A stretch of 64,000 bases of DNA from Hermodice carunculata (Eukaryota; Annelida; Polychaeta; Eunicida; Amphinomidae). Both the position numbers and the translations under genes were made by a program. Location: positions 25,267,254 through 25,331,253 of the forward strand of contig OZ026617.1 of NCBI GenBank assembly GCA_964020975.1, given 5' to 3'. Positions 22,764 to 36,829 of this stretch are shown here, piece by piece. How positions within the stretch are numbered: the first letter of the stretch is position 1; every line of letters starts with the position of its first letter. The notes under the pieces are model-generated. The model did not search any database and was not told the DNA's origin. It saw only the letters and a list, made by a program, of their open reading frames with translations.

Positions 22764-24822
22764 TTCGATTAATTATACGGTCGGTCTTTTTTAGTACGGT
22801 CTGATAGGTTACCGGAACGACACATGTTGAAAATGGATGTTCTTTCCCCTTTTACACATTACCTCTTTTGGCGTCAGTTTATTACCTGGGCACAGCAGGA
22901 GGCAACTTGTATGTAAAGAATAATTTGTCAGATCTAAATGATGCAGTATCTAGCGATTCTAGTTGTGTGAATAGTAAATTTTTAGAGTTGTAAAACACAT
23001 ATTTTAATGCATATAGTCTCATAATGTTGAAAATTATGCACAAAATTGTAAAAAAAAACCCCAAAGATATAGGAGGGCATTATTTTGTTATGTTTTAGGG
23101 TGGTTAAGTCTGTTTGGTAATAAATTAAACTGCATGGTTGCGGTGGTCTTGTTTAAGAGAAGCTGTGCTCGCGTCCATGATGTTTGGTGTTTCAACAATA
23201 GAATGCTGTATTATTGGTACAAAACCTTTGTGCCTAAGAATCTTCATACAGCACAGGCCTGAGGCTGGATGGTTGTTGTAACGCTTTGAAACAATAGAGT
23301 ATTATCCGAACTATCAGAAGCTGTGTTGCTTCATCTTTGAGACTTTTGTGTTTTCGCCAGGTGAGTTTGAGTCAATTTTGTGAATGTTTATGTGTGTTCC
23401 ATCTTCTATCTCTTCTATCTGTCTGTTTATTAAGAGCGGGTATTCTGTGTTAGCCTTGGATGCAAGGTTGTGAGGTAGTTGGGTATTCAATAGACAACCT
23501 ACCATTCGTATGTTGCACAGATAATCTTCCCCGGTAACTGAATTTCTATCCTGATCAATCATGTCGCCACTTTCCCGCCCTCTGTTGAATAACCAAGCGA
23601 GTAAGCTGAGCTTTAAGTTTCCCCAGTAAAAGAGAGGCGCGACAAAGGCAAGGGAGGCGTTTGTTGCTGGTTTGTGCACCCCCTGATCTGGCATGCGACG
23701 AACACATCAAAACTGATTAGAATTTATGCTCAAATACATATTCATCACATCGGTGGACTCAAATAAGAGGCCCCATAAAAGCAGATCAGCGGCCCATGCC
23801 ACGGGTTAACAGGGCAAATACATCAACCCGTTTACTTCATGTCTACATCACTTAGTTAATATGAAGTTTTATTACTTGCACCTGCTGCATTCTGTCTTGG
23901 CTTTTATTTCAAATTAACTTAATTTCGCTCTGTGTTTATTTTTCCCTATTTCGCTGTTTCAAAGATGGAAACATGAATACACAATGAAATATTACCTTAA
24001 TATAGGTTTCATAGAAACTGTACCCAAATGAGAAACATTAAAACTTCAACTAAATGTCTGAAATATAAAAAAACGTCAAAACAGATGCGCACGAAAATAA
24101 ATACATGTACAGTAGCTGGCAGAAAAAAAATTTGTTGTTTGCAGAGCTTGAACTTAAGCCAGCTTGTGAGGAGGATTTGGAATAACTTGTCAGGGATGTG
24201 GACAGCCTTTGTGACATTTACGCGGAAAATGGATAGCAAAAGTCAGCCTTTTGCCACCCCATGTGGTGCCCTACCCAACGTGCATGATGAATTATAGACA
24301 GTCACTTCAAAAGTGTCGTCTGCCCAATGTTTGCGGGTCCACCCGCCAAATTTAGACAGCAGTCAGTGTTTCCCTCCCCTGACAAGAATGCCTAAGGAGA
24401 TAACGAGTTGGCCGTACCACGTGATTAATGAAGCTCCAACCCTTTTTGACAGGGGGAAAAGTCATTCCAATGCTGAACCCATGTTTATGTAAAGCTCAGA
24501 ATTTTTTGGATAACAAGCAAACCTCGGATTTTATGAACTCATCTTCAAGTGTACACCAGTACCAAGACTTATACAGATTATGGATTTATCTTGTGTATTT
24601 CTTCTTCAGTTGAGCGCATGTTTGCAAAGTTACACATTTGGGGGAATGTTGTATTCGGTATGTGCCTGTACCCGTGTAATCTTAGAATGGCAATTTAATA
24701 AAATAACGGAAACCATTTTAATGAATGTTATTAGAACACAGATCAGTTCATGCCCACTAAATCAAGTGAAACTTTAACATATAAAGAAAACTTAAAAATA
24801 GTGTCTTGTGATCTGCTGTTAT

Positions 24823-24824
<2 letters not shown>

Positions 24825-24908
<84 letters not shown>
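24825..24908. repeat. (TA)n microsatellite
   Basis: About 84 bp of uninterrupted TA dinucleotides. Confidence 0.97.
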
Positions 24909-24911
<3 letters not shown>

Positions 24912-24982
24912 GATTACTACAGGTGGCTTTCGGACGATCGGGATATTACGGAAGCCTATAAGGACCGCAACAAAATTTAAAA

Positions 24983-25115
24983 TATATCTCGAAATTTCGA
25001 CTTTGTTCTCGCACGTTTGATATTAAAAGTCAGATTTCGAACCTTAAAAACTCGAAATTTCGACTTTTAAAAACGCTTAATTTTGACTTTTAACAGTCAC
25101 ATTTCGACAAAAAAG
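24983..25115. repeat. Cluster of CTCGAAATTTCGACTTT motifs
   Basis: CTCGAAATTTCGACTTT appears near 24989 and 25051, with partial forms (GTCAGATTTCGA, GTCACATTTCGAC) between and after. The core TCGAAATTTCGA is a perfect palindrome. Likely a short degenerate tandem repeat or end of an unidentified element. Confidence 0.6.
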
Positions 25116-25299
25116 TTGAACTAGCATCACAGGTATTAAAAACACATTTAATTAATTATTTTGATTATAAATTGAGTAAGAACTGCAAAAACAATTACAC
25201 CAAATATGCATTATGCCAATGGTCATATATTTGTATGTTGTGTGTTTTCAAGGTCATTAAGCACTTTAAGAAAGGACACTAAATTCAATATGTTGATGA

Positions 25300-28052
25300 A
25301 GAATAAGTCTTATTACATTAAGATAATCACCAGGCATGAATGTACTTAATTTTTATCACTGAATGTTGATTGATAATATTTTATGCACACATATGCCAGG
25401 ATGGTGCAATATAATTGCTGATGCATGAAATGGGAGTACCAAATGATTAGGGAATCTTGCCTTGGTTTATTATCATGGTGGACCACAAGGTTAAAATAGC
25501 AGAAATGCAAGAATGAAATCGGAAAAAATATTAAGTTGCTTTGCACAGGTTTGTAGTTGAAATGCTTTAATTATCTATGAATTAAAAGATAGATCTACAT
25601 TTTCAATAATTTAATATATAAATAAATATAAGCACCAAATGTGTAATTTTTATAACTCCAGTGGCCTGCTATATATATAAATTGCAGGTCCCTGATGGCA
25701 CTAAGATACTGAAACTATAAATATATAAAGCAGTCCCTCTCCAGTACCCTCTCATGCATCAAGAAAGATTTCACCTTATTTTCGAAAATGTCCTTACATT
25801 CACTTTCTTTGATATACCCTGGCTGCTTCTGCATCAGAATTAGTATTATCATGGTAGAGTAGTACCTACAATTACCGACCCCAGTCCCCACCTGGTCAAA
25901 ACGACCAGATTTCCTTGGCACGGGCGCTTTTGCAATGTTAAATGACTTGACGCGCAAGACCACAGTGCTGCCCAATTGCAGCAGTAAATTTACATTCCCT
26001 GGATCATTTTTCTCAATAAACTTCTCCACATGAGAAACACTTATTTTGGATAAATTCTGTAGCATTTTTCAAGAACTGTGATGCAAAGTTTTACTACAAT
26101 ACTCCAGTAGGACAGCCTTAGACCAGCTGTGACATGCGACCGACCAGCAAAATCACCTCACAAACAACCGCTGGTTGAAAAAAAAAAACGGTGGTTCAAA
26201 TCAACCGGAACCAAGTTGTATGACAAAGTTAACAGAAAAGCTGGCCAACGTGTGCCGTTATTTTGCAGTAAAGTCAACTCAAACACAGCATTTTATTTCA
26301 ACTTGTCTGGACGGTTAACTTGGGCCAGGGAAAAAGCATACTGCTGCATAGGTGCTGCATATAGCCGCGATGGGGGCAGTATCGGTATCTAGTATGCTAG
26401 TTTCAGGTGTCCGTTCTCCGAGTTACCCGAGGAAACGGTCGTCAATGTATTTTTAAAAGATGACTTACAATCTTAACTTTAATCTGCCCGCTCGGTTGTG
26501 TCTGAAGCTTTTATCATCGTTAGTTATAAATGCAACACAAAGGCATGCAAGTACATACCTTTAGCACCATTTTCAACATGCGCAATAGACTTGCTCAAGT
26601 CTCACTGGACTGTCTTCAGTATTTTATTACAAAAGAAAACTTTAAGCAAAACCTGTCACACACATAGTTGCCTTATACTGTTATAATACAGGTAGGCCCC
26701 TAAACCTAGCTAATTGGCTTGGATTGTGTCTATAACCAGATAACAGATTAGCGCCGGGCGATTTGCACTGTGTTTCATATCACACAGACAAGCGATCATC
26801 ATAACGCACTCCACTTCCGAAGCTGTTAATTGAGTAACTGTGTCATGAAGGATTAATTGTGGTGCACCACGTCAGGCGGAGGGCATCCTGGTGTCAGCAG
26901 CCACAAGGGAGATGGTCAGTTTTGTCTCGCTTGAGTGGTCAGTGACTAAAATAACCACGCCTTCATCAAAGACCACTTAAATTACCACTTAGCCTTATCA
27001 CAATGATAATGGAATTAGAACTGACTTGGACTCAGAAGCTGCTACTGTTGAAACCGGCATGGTTGCAGTGTGGACCAGTTAAAAAAAATGACAGTAGGGC
27101 CTACTTAATAACACTATACTGAGGAGTTGGCATAATATTATACAGCTAACTTTATGGAGGGGAAATGTATCGCACTTCTGGGTGGGACTGCCGGATGGGA
27201 AAAGAGGGACATGCACCAGAGACTTGGGCAAGTCTACATGCGCAATGTATTGTGGGAAAGGAAAATCACAGTTAATGGTGGCCACGCGTTTTCAGCACGG
27301 TTCCAGGTGTCCGTTCTCTGAGTTACCAGGGCAAACGGTCGTTAAAGTACTTTTAAAACATGACTTACTATCTTAACTTTAAACTGCCTACTCGCTTGTG
27401 TCTGAAACAGTTCTAATCGTCAGTTACAAATCCTAATGCGACACGGCATGCTCGAGCGCCATTTTGAACATTGTGCAATTAATGTATTGATTGCGGGACA
27501 GTCTCACAAAAGTACACTTGATTTGGATATCAAAGTGAATAACCGCCGCAGCATATATATCATCATTGATGCTCTGAAATAATTGCAAAATATATACTTT
27601 TGGTTTCACATTTTATAACCCTCTTCCCATCCCCACTCGGCAAGATCGTCCCAATGCTCATTCACAAACTATTGGCATTGGGTGCGGAACTCACTATTTT
27701 TACAATGGCAGCCATGTTGATTGGCTATTTTGAAGAGGTAGCGTCCAAAATATATGTGTGATTAGTGTTAAGGGAAGGTTAATTTGTCGAATGAATGTAA
27801 TGTGGAATATAAAATGGGCCTTTTCTAGAGTGAGCATTATATGAAAATGTAAATACAACGACAAACAGTGACCAGTTGTAGGCCCTAGAATTAGGATTTT
27901 GTATCAGGCATAGAAGTTGCGCTGAGGCAATGAAATGAAGGTCAGCAATAGGCTGAGTGCCAAGTGCCCCCCTCCGTCAAAGACAAAGCTCAATGGAGAA
28001 GGTTGCCCCGATAGTAGATACTGGTCCGAAAGTACTGGCGAGTCTTTACATG
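25300..28052 (-). mobile_element. Large unknown element, copy 3 (right arm of the ~9-kb inverted repeat)
   Basis: Reverse-complement match to copy 2 over nearly its whole length, without the nested hairpin element and without copy 2's last ~650 bp. It retains a 116-codon minus-strand frame (25715-26065, starts MLQNLSKISVSHVEKFIEKN) which in copy 2 survives only in part (shared FDQVG/FGQVG-NCRY region). The frame looks protein-like (alternating hydrophobic and charged residues, LLLQLGSTVVLRVKSF) but I do not recognise it. It could be a captured exon or part of the element's own gene. Confidence 0.65.
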
Positions 28053-29430
28053 TGTGGTAAACATTAACTTTAAGCCTGCATACAACACTTTGACTGCACA
28101 CTGATCTTCCAGAACTTATGACACAAACTGCATTATCCCCCACGCCATATGCCTGAGTCTCTTGATTTACTGTGAGTGGATGTGTACTTTATAAAGACCC
28201 TTGTGATGGAAGCAGCTTCAAAAACTAATATTTCATTTAACTGACTGTACAGCTTCATATGTCAAGTACTAGTACAATTAGGCCCTCCAAAGAGATCCTT
28301 ATAACAGGATTTCAAAATAAATGAATTAACTTTGTCAAAAATATGACATATTTGTGTACTTGTTCCGCTGTCATTCCTTAGTGATTGGACCGGTCTTGAT
28401 TGTTACAAGTTAGAAAGATGTCATTTTTGTCCTTCTTGAGAAGCCCGCTAACTGGTGCCTTCATCACATGCACAATGGTCCCTGATTACTGTGCCCTTCC
28501 TAAATTGGACACCTGCATGGTTTCCATGGAAGCTCCTTTGGTGCACAGTTTCATGTACATTTCCCCCGCGTAAACCGGTCCACAAGGACAGGTAATTCCA
28601 AATGTATTGAGTGTTTACCTTTGGATTTAAAATTTTGCATTTTGTCAAAAGTTGAATTCATCAATTTTGAGGATCGTTTTTTCTCATGAAACAGTCAACA
28701 ATTTTCCCTGCGAGCCACACCAGAGTGCGCCAGGGAAAACTGTTGACCCAGTCTCATAACATGAGCGACAAAGGGTTAATTCTGCCCCTCAAATAAAGAA
28801 AACGAACAAAGGATGTTGAAATCCAGGATGCTTGAATAACACACTAATAACAGAGTTCACTTTCATCCAAAATTGCAAGTCGTATGCCATCCTAATCTTA
28901 ATCATCCAAAGGCTGTATTAAGTTTATACTTTCCAGGCTTCCGCCAATCAATCAGACGTCATCATTGGACTTCGATGCAGTGTCCATAGTAACCATTAAT
29001 TTTGTTTGCTAAGAACCACATCGTGTTGTGGCTTTTCGTGGCCTTTTTACTTTACCTCAGGACGACAGTTTCAGGGTATTTACGATGGAGTTTTGTTATC
29101 AACCACAGAGCTTTTCTGTGAAAATATAATCCCCTTCAGAAATTATTTTGAAAGGATAAATAAATGGATGGATAATTACATAATAATAAATGTTTTTGAT
29201 GAAGGAAATGAAGTGTAGGCGGATGGGTGGATGGATTTATAGAGGACCTGGCACTGTGGGCAGATGCCTGGACAGCCATTCGGGTCTCCTTTTGCTTAGC
29301 CTGCATGATTACCACTTATTTCTTTGTTTAAATCTTGTGATCTTGAACGGGCGACAACAACCCATCAAGACGTCCATGGTCATAAGGCTCTGCTGATATG
29401 TACATGTAATCTAATTACCATCACCCAAAA
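28053..29430. other. Unassigned sequence with one foldback
   Basis: Contains an inverted repeat at 28683-28765 (CAACAATTTTCCCTGCG-like arm against CGCCAGGGAAAACTGTTG, with CTCATG/CATGAG further out) whose interior resembles the TTAA MITEs at 44.3-44.7 kb, and a GGGTTAA near 28773. It may be a diverged member of that family. No gene recognised. Confidence 0.45.
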
Positions 29431-31169
29431 ATAATTCCCTGAAATGCATTCCCTCCAGGACCCTGGGAAAGTAGTAAATTTCATCTACCTTATGCAACAT
29501 CAAACACACATCTGTGGTACATTTGGGATCGTTCCCCTTATTTTTCCTTTTCTTAATTGCTTAATGACGTTGAAAAATAGGTCAAGGGCAAACAACAGAT
29601 TACAATTTGACCATTGGTCTAGTACATATTTGGTGTAAGTTTTTCAGTTCCGTTCAAATTTATTATGTTATGGACATCCTAATAAAATCGTTTCCTGGTA
29701 TGCACTCCCTCTGTGACTTTGAGAATGTAGGTCAAGGTCACCCATATTATACAATATCAAACTTCTATACATGATACACGTTTTTTGGTATACTTGGTAT
29801 TGTTAACCTTCTTATTTCTCAACATGTCAAAGTGAGTGTCCATTAACAACACCCTTAATGACCTTGAAAAACAGATCCAAGTCACCCAAACCCAAAAATG
29901 TTCTGCTGAAATATAATTTGATGACCATTACTAAAACATCATTTCCTGAAATGCATCCCCCCCCATCTGGGAAATTTGTCAAGGTCCTCCAAATTACGTA
30001 ATATCAAACTTCCACATCATACACATTTGTGGTACATCTGGTGTCATTTGCCTTATTCTTTATCAAGGTATTGAATTTAGTGTCCTTTCTTAAAGTGCTT
30101 AGTGACCTTGAAAAATAGGCCAAGGTCACACAGCATATAATTATGACCATTGGCTTAATGCACATTCGGTGCATTTTTTTTATTTTTGTTTTTTTTGTTT
30201 TTTTTATTTTTATTTTTTATTCATTTGTATTTTTTTGCAGTTCTATATCAATTTATAATCAAAATAATTAATTAAATGTGTTTTTGATAACTATGATGCT
30301 AGTTCAACTTAATATCACCAGTGGCACCACCATTACTTCACTTGTCACAGACTTTTGTTTGCATAATATCCCTGAAATAGTATATGGATACATGTGCACA
30401 AGTTCAGATGTGATGGCCATAAAAACAGCATTTCCTGAATATATTCCCCCTGTGACCTCAAGAAAATAGGTCAAGGGTCACCCATATTATGCAATACTGA
30501 ACTTTTATACATGAAACACATTTTTGGTACATTAGGTATTGTTAGCACTCTTATTTCTCAAGTACCAAATTTAGTGTCCTTCCCTTAATGACCTTGAAAA
30601 ATAAGTCAGGGTCACCTAAACTTTTACAAACTTTAAAACTAACACACATTTGTTCTGAATTTAAGAATTCTATCCAAATTTATGATTAAAATGATGAATT
30701 TAATGCATTTTAAAATACCTATAATGCTAGTTCCACCGAATACCACCGGGTGCGCCACATTGACGCCCCATATAATAGACTTTTGTCTGTATGATATTCC
30801 TGTAATGGTATATTGGTTCATGTGCACAACTTCAGAAGCAATGAACATTAAAAAAAATCCTGAAATGTATTGCTCCCGTGACCTTGAGACAGTAGATCAA
30901 GGCCATCCATATCATGCAGTGTCCAACACCGACATATGATGCACTTTTGAGGTACATTTGGTATTGTTAAACTTTTGGGGTTTTTTCAAAATGTAGAATT
31001 TTACCGTCCTTTACGATGTCCTGCGTGACCTTGAAATTAGATAAAGGTCATTTAAAATTTGATATATTTGATCATTGACCCAACGGCATAATTGCTATAA
31101 ATTTAGAAGTTGCATCTCAATAATATGAGTGGTGCCATGAGCTCTGCAACTTATGGTCAGTAGAGCTAA
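29430..31169 (+). mobile_element. Hairpin-ended tandem-core element, long units
   Basis: At least four diverged units (starting near 29435, 29690, 29935, 30425 and 30850) with CCTGAAATGCATTCCCTC, GTGACCTTGAGAAAGTAGGT-like and CAAGGTCACCCATATTATGC, followed by ACACATTTGTGGTACATTTG and CTTAATGACCTTGAAAAATA. The right end is a hairpin, AGCTCTGC at 31140-31147 against GTAGAGCT at 31160-31167 (7 of 8 paired), then AAAGG. The same terminal hairpin is used by the element ending at 38101 and by the one at 20443, whose cores are unrelated. Confidence 0.65.
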
Positions 31170-31994
31170 AGGTACTTCACACGAAACTCTCACAGTGGGA
31201 TCCTCCCACGTTAAACGTATCTGCTAACTTTTCCTTTACTTCACGAGTTATTTCGTCAAATACTGTTTTCAGGTGCGAAAATCATCACTCCATCGAGCTC
31301 TGTAGACTTTAAGGTCATTGACGAGCTTTTTGCAAATGTCGCAGATACACACCAAGTGTGAAAAGTCCGTGATTATGGCTTCATCTGCTTGTATATTTTT
31401 GTGCCCAGTGGAGTTTTCGATGATTAGAACCATGCAAGTGTTAAGTTAGATCAAAGGTGACGATAAAAAACACTTTAAGTCTATGTGATTTTGTTCTGGT
31501 TTTAAATTTTATTTTGATCCTTTTGAGTTCTTGTATCTACAATGAACATTAACTGTAACCCCTATGGTTTTCAAATGTATGCGAGATACGGTTATGACAG
31601 TTGACACTCATTCATAACAGATGCACACACTGTAAAACCTCGAAAATGCTACTTCAAGTTACGACCCACGATGATTCTCAACATTTAGCCTTGTTGTCTT
31701 AAAAAATATATATATATCACCGAAATAGCGACAGCCAAGGTCTTCGGAGGATCTTTCCAACGTAAAGTTTTACAGCAAAAGCGCTGTTATTATCATTCAT
31801 ACATTGCTCAGACAGCATACAAATGTATACGTCTAAGTTAAGTCTACGTTGTTGTTGTTCGCATCGGCCTAATAACAGGTAGAACGTACCTTGGCCCTGT
31901 GTTCAGCCAGTATGACATGCTAAAGGCTCATGGGATTCTATGTAGGCGCAATATTATTGGTTGGCAATATGTGTGAACTGGCTTGGCCGAAGGA
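31170..31994. other. Unassigned sequence
   Basis: Ordinary AT-rich DNA. Nothing recognised. Confidence 0.4.
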
Positions 31995-32160
31995 AGAGGA
32001 GGAGGAGGAGGAGGAGGAGGAGGAGGAGGAGGAGGAGGAGGAGGAGGAGGAGGAGCAGAAGAAGAAGAAGAAGAAGAAGAAGAAGAAGAAGAAGAAGAAG
32101 AAGAAGAAGAAGAAGAAGAAGAAGAAGAAGAAGAAGAAGAAGAAGAAGAAGAAGAAGAAG

Positions 32161-32197
<37 letters not shown>
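31995..32197. repeat. Composite triplet microsatellite (GAG)n-(GAA)n-(CAA)n
   Basis: Three almost pure triplet arrays in direct succession: about 20 GAG, about 35 GAA, about 12 CAA. All frames are open across it, which explains the overlapping poly-Glu, poly-Lys, poly-Arg, poly-Leu and poly-Phe open frames; none is a gene. Confidence 0.97.
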
Positions 32198-33612
32198 TCA
32201 ACGGGCCAACTTGTGCTTTCCAACATTGCACTTATTATCTAGGTATATATCAAAAAAACTTTCAAACATATATGCCATTAAGCTATGATAATGGCTATCA
32301 ACAAATCTGGTATTAAAATGAAATGAACAACCCCAAATCATGAAAATCAATGCTTACATGCCAAACTGGGCCTATGAGTTTTAAACATTCGTTTCCTGAG
32401 ACTACGCTGGAGAAAATGAAAAATGACGCTGGAAGCCATCACTTCAAGTGATGTAGGCCAGCTTCAGCATATGTCCCAATGCCTGACCACCAACGATCTA
32501 CTGTGGAGAGTTTCCTTCGCATAAATAGGGAGAACACATTCCATCATGCTAAATACTGTGGCTATACAACATGACAACCAGACTTCATCCCGCTTAATCA
32601 GTGCTAGCATATGTATGTATGTATGTATGTGTATATTTATAGTGTTATATCCCATCGTATCTGTTATATTCTCCGATATTAATACCCTGTCCAAAATATC
32701 ATAATAGAAATTTGTTATACTAACATGAACATACTATATACATCCACGGTTTATATCGCAATTCCACCTAAGCAAAACGCCGCCGAAATTTCTTTGAGGG
32801 TTAAAGTTGTATGGTATTCTCCATAAATATGCAGACTATGCTTGGCCGTTTCGCCTAGAGTTGCCCCTCTCATAAGCAAGATGCTAGCTTCATATCGACA
32901 TGTAAAAACTACTAATAAACTCGTGCAGAGATACTATTTTAAGTAAAAATGAAATATGACAGGCCTTCCTGTTCTGCTGCAAAGCACCTGTGGCACACTT
33001 GTGAGCTGTACTAATATTTGCCCTTCCCGACAGGCAAATGTTTTCTCAAAAACAGGTTTCTATCAAAATTGTTTACAATGACAACATGGGTATTTCTGAA
33101 TGAACACAACCATTTCCTTACTTTTACAGAACATCAAGGTACGAGAAAGCACGATAATAGTTGTTCAAGGTCACAAAAAATTACCGGTGAACTTAGGTGC
33201 AGTTATTTTAATCTTTAAGTCAACAAGCGCCCTTCCTCTGTTTTTGATGTACTAACCGCACAGGAAATATATCAGGAAGTACACAGCAGATATCAGTAAA
33301 TGCCATACAGTTAAGTATTTGTTATACAACGTCACAAGGAGCACATTCAGAGGTAGAGATATAGGTAAAGGTTTAACTTTACATAACCGCAAGAATTTCT
33401 TCTTAAAAGCGCGTAACCTTCATAGACCATTATCTCCATCGGTGAATGTGAATGTCTTAAGGTAGAAATACCATACATCCAGATAGTCTGCTATACGTGT
33501 ATGGTTCCGTTTTTCTTTACAGCTCAGCGAACTTCTACTAGTTTGCTAAATTTGAAGGATGGTCTGCATCAATTGTCTTTCACCTGTCGTCTGTATACAT
33601 TTTTAACCCTTA
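32198..33612. other. Unassigned sequence
   Basis: A short ATGT/ATGTGTA run near 32610-32633. No gene recognised. Confidence 0.4.
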
Positions 33613-33618
33613 AAACAC

Positions 33619-33664
<46 letters not shown>

Positions 33665-33740
33665 ATTGGATCTTTTTCACACTTGGTGGTGATGTACCTG
33701 CGGTAGGGTCTCTTCCATGTTTGTTCACTAGGTGCTACGG

Positions 33741-33787
<47 letters not shown>

Positions 33788-33843
33788 ATCATTGTCATTA
33801 TTATTATTATTATCATCATCATCATCATCATCATCATCATGAT
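33613..33843. repeat. (CA)n and (GAT)n/(TTA)n/(CAT)n microsatellites
   Basis: A CA run at 33614-33662, then 75 bp later GAT triplets (33739-33786), a short TTA run and CAT triplets (to 33843). The GAT and CAT arrays are mutually reverse-complementary and can fold. Confidence 0.95.
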
Positions 33844-36019
<2,176 letters not shown>

Positions 36020-36274
36020 ACAGAGGCTCCAACTCTCCCGCTTTTCACGAGAAATTGAAAATTCTCCCGACCTCCCGCTTGCTACAAAAAACCTCCCGCC
36101 TATACACAAGCTTGGCAGTTATTGTTATTTTTTGAGATTTAACTCCCCAGAATTCATCAGAAAGCACCATTTTTACTTGAAATTTGAAAATGCCCCCCTC
36201 GTGGTCTCCCTCTGGGCAACTCCCTGGGAGGGAGATTCTCCCTCTCTGGTACTCTCCTAGGTTGGAGCCTCTGT
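36020..36274. mobile_element. 255-bp MITE, hAT-like ends
   Basis: Perfect 14-bp inverted ends ACAGAGGCTCCAAC and GTTGGAGCCTCTGT. If the element proper starts at CAGAGG, TAATGA flanks it on both sides as a 6-bp direct repeat, which may be the remains of an 8-bp hAT duplication. CAGRG ends are usual in hAT elements. The interior is rich in CTCCC and has AACTCCCCAGAATTCATCAG, related to 22495-22515. No coding capacity. Confidence 0.7.
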
Positions 36275-36829
36275 AATGATAATAATATTGCTGGGGCTCT
36301 CTGCTTCTGTGTCGCGGTCCTGTGTGACACAGGTGGCCTAGAAGAAAAAAAAAGGAAAAGGAAAGTAGATAAGGCGGTGGAAACCATGGTTATCTTATCA
36401 TAAATTATACACAATCAGCTAGTGGTGCCATGTTCTCCAGGACTCAGGTGCAGAGCCGAGGCAAACGGTGCACCATGCGCTCTTTGAACTTTCACAGCTG
36501 CAGTGGGCCCCTGGTCCTAGATAAATCCCCCTACACTCATCGCCTGTAGGCTGCCCCCCCCCCCCCCCCCACCAAAAAAAAAAAAAAAAAAAAAGGCCCA
36601 TGGGCCTCACGCTCTGCTGGCATCGTGGCTATATTTCACCTGTTCATTTCAAAGTTGCGAGTCCTCAAGTAGCTTCTGAACATATATTATAAAGCTCATG
36701 TACATTTAATGAAAACATTGTCCTCCATATAGCACTTCGCTCCACATGTAATCGTAGCTTATTTGTGAAACTGCTGTGACGAATATTGTTGCATGTGCCA
36801 AGACAACAATGAATGAGACCTTAACTTTT
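36275..36829. other. Unassigned sequence with C and A homopolymers
   Basis: C tract at about 36554-36570 followed by an A tract to 36594. No gene recognised. Confidence 0.4.

Larger units (their letters stand above)
18931..22897 (+). mobile_element. Large unknown element, copy 2 (left arm of a ~9-kb inverted repeat)
   Basis: Most complete copy. It contains all landmarks of copy 1, an internal direct repeat of about 255 bp (around 19545-19680 and 19798-19925: TAACTAACGATGATAA, CTTCAGACACAAC, GATTAAAGT, AACTCGGAGAAC), a segment homologous to the coding-like stretch of copy 3 (20140-20430), then after a nested insertion a stretch (21838-22220) that also occurs inverted at 25300-25660, and finally the GGGAAGGGCGGC and TTACCTGGGCACAGC end shared with copy 1. 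Boundaries are approximate. Confidence 0.65.
22898..25299. other. Spacer of the large inverted repeat
   Basis: Between the opposed element copies. It includes a 126-codon minus-strand frame at 23314-23694 (starts MPDQGVHKPATNASLAFVAP) with protein-like composition but no recognised family; its 3' end (GENTKVSKMKQHSF) stops cleanly. Otherwise AT-rich sequence, a (TA)n tract, and a cluster of TCGAAATTTCGA palindromes. Confidence 0.4.

Noticed and set aside
28325-28780. Fourth TTAA MITE (TTAACTTTGTC... to ...GACAAAGGGTTAA)
   Set aside because: Ends match over only about ten bases with a gap and the length (455 bp) differs from the ~210-bp family; only the internal foldback at 28683-28765 is supported.
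31930-32316. Poly-Glu, poly-Lys, poly-Arg, poly-Leu and poly-Phe open frames
   Set aside because: Produced by the GAG/GAA/CAA triplet array in all frames.
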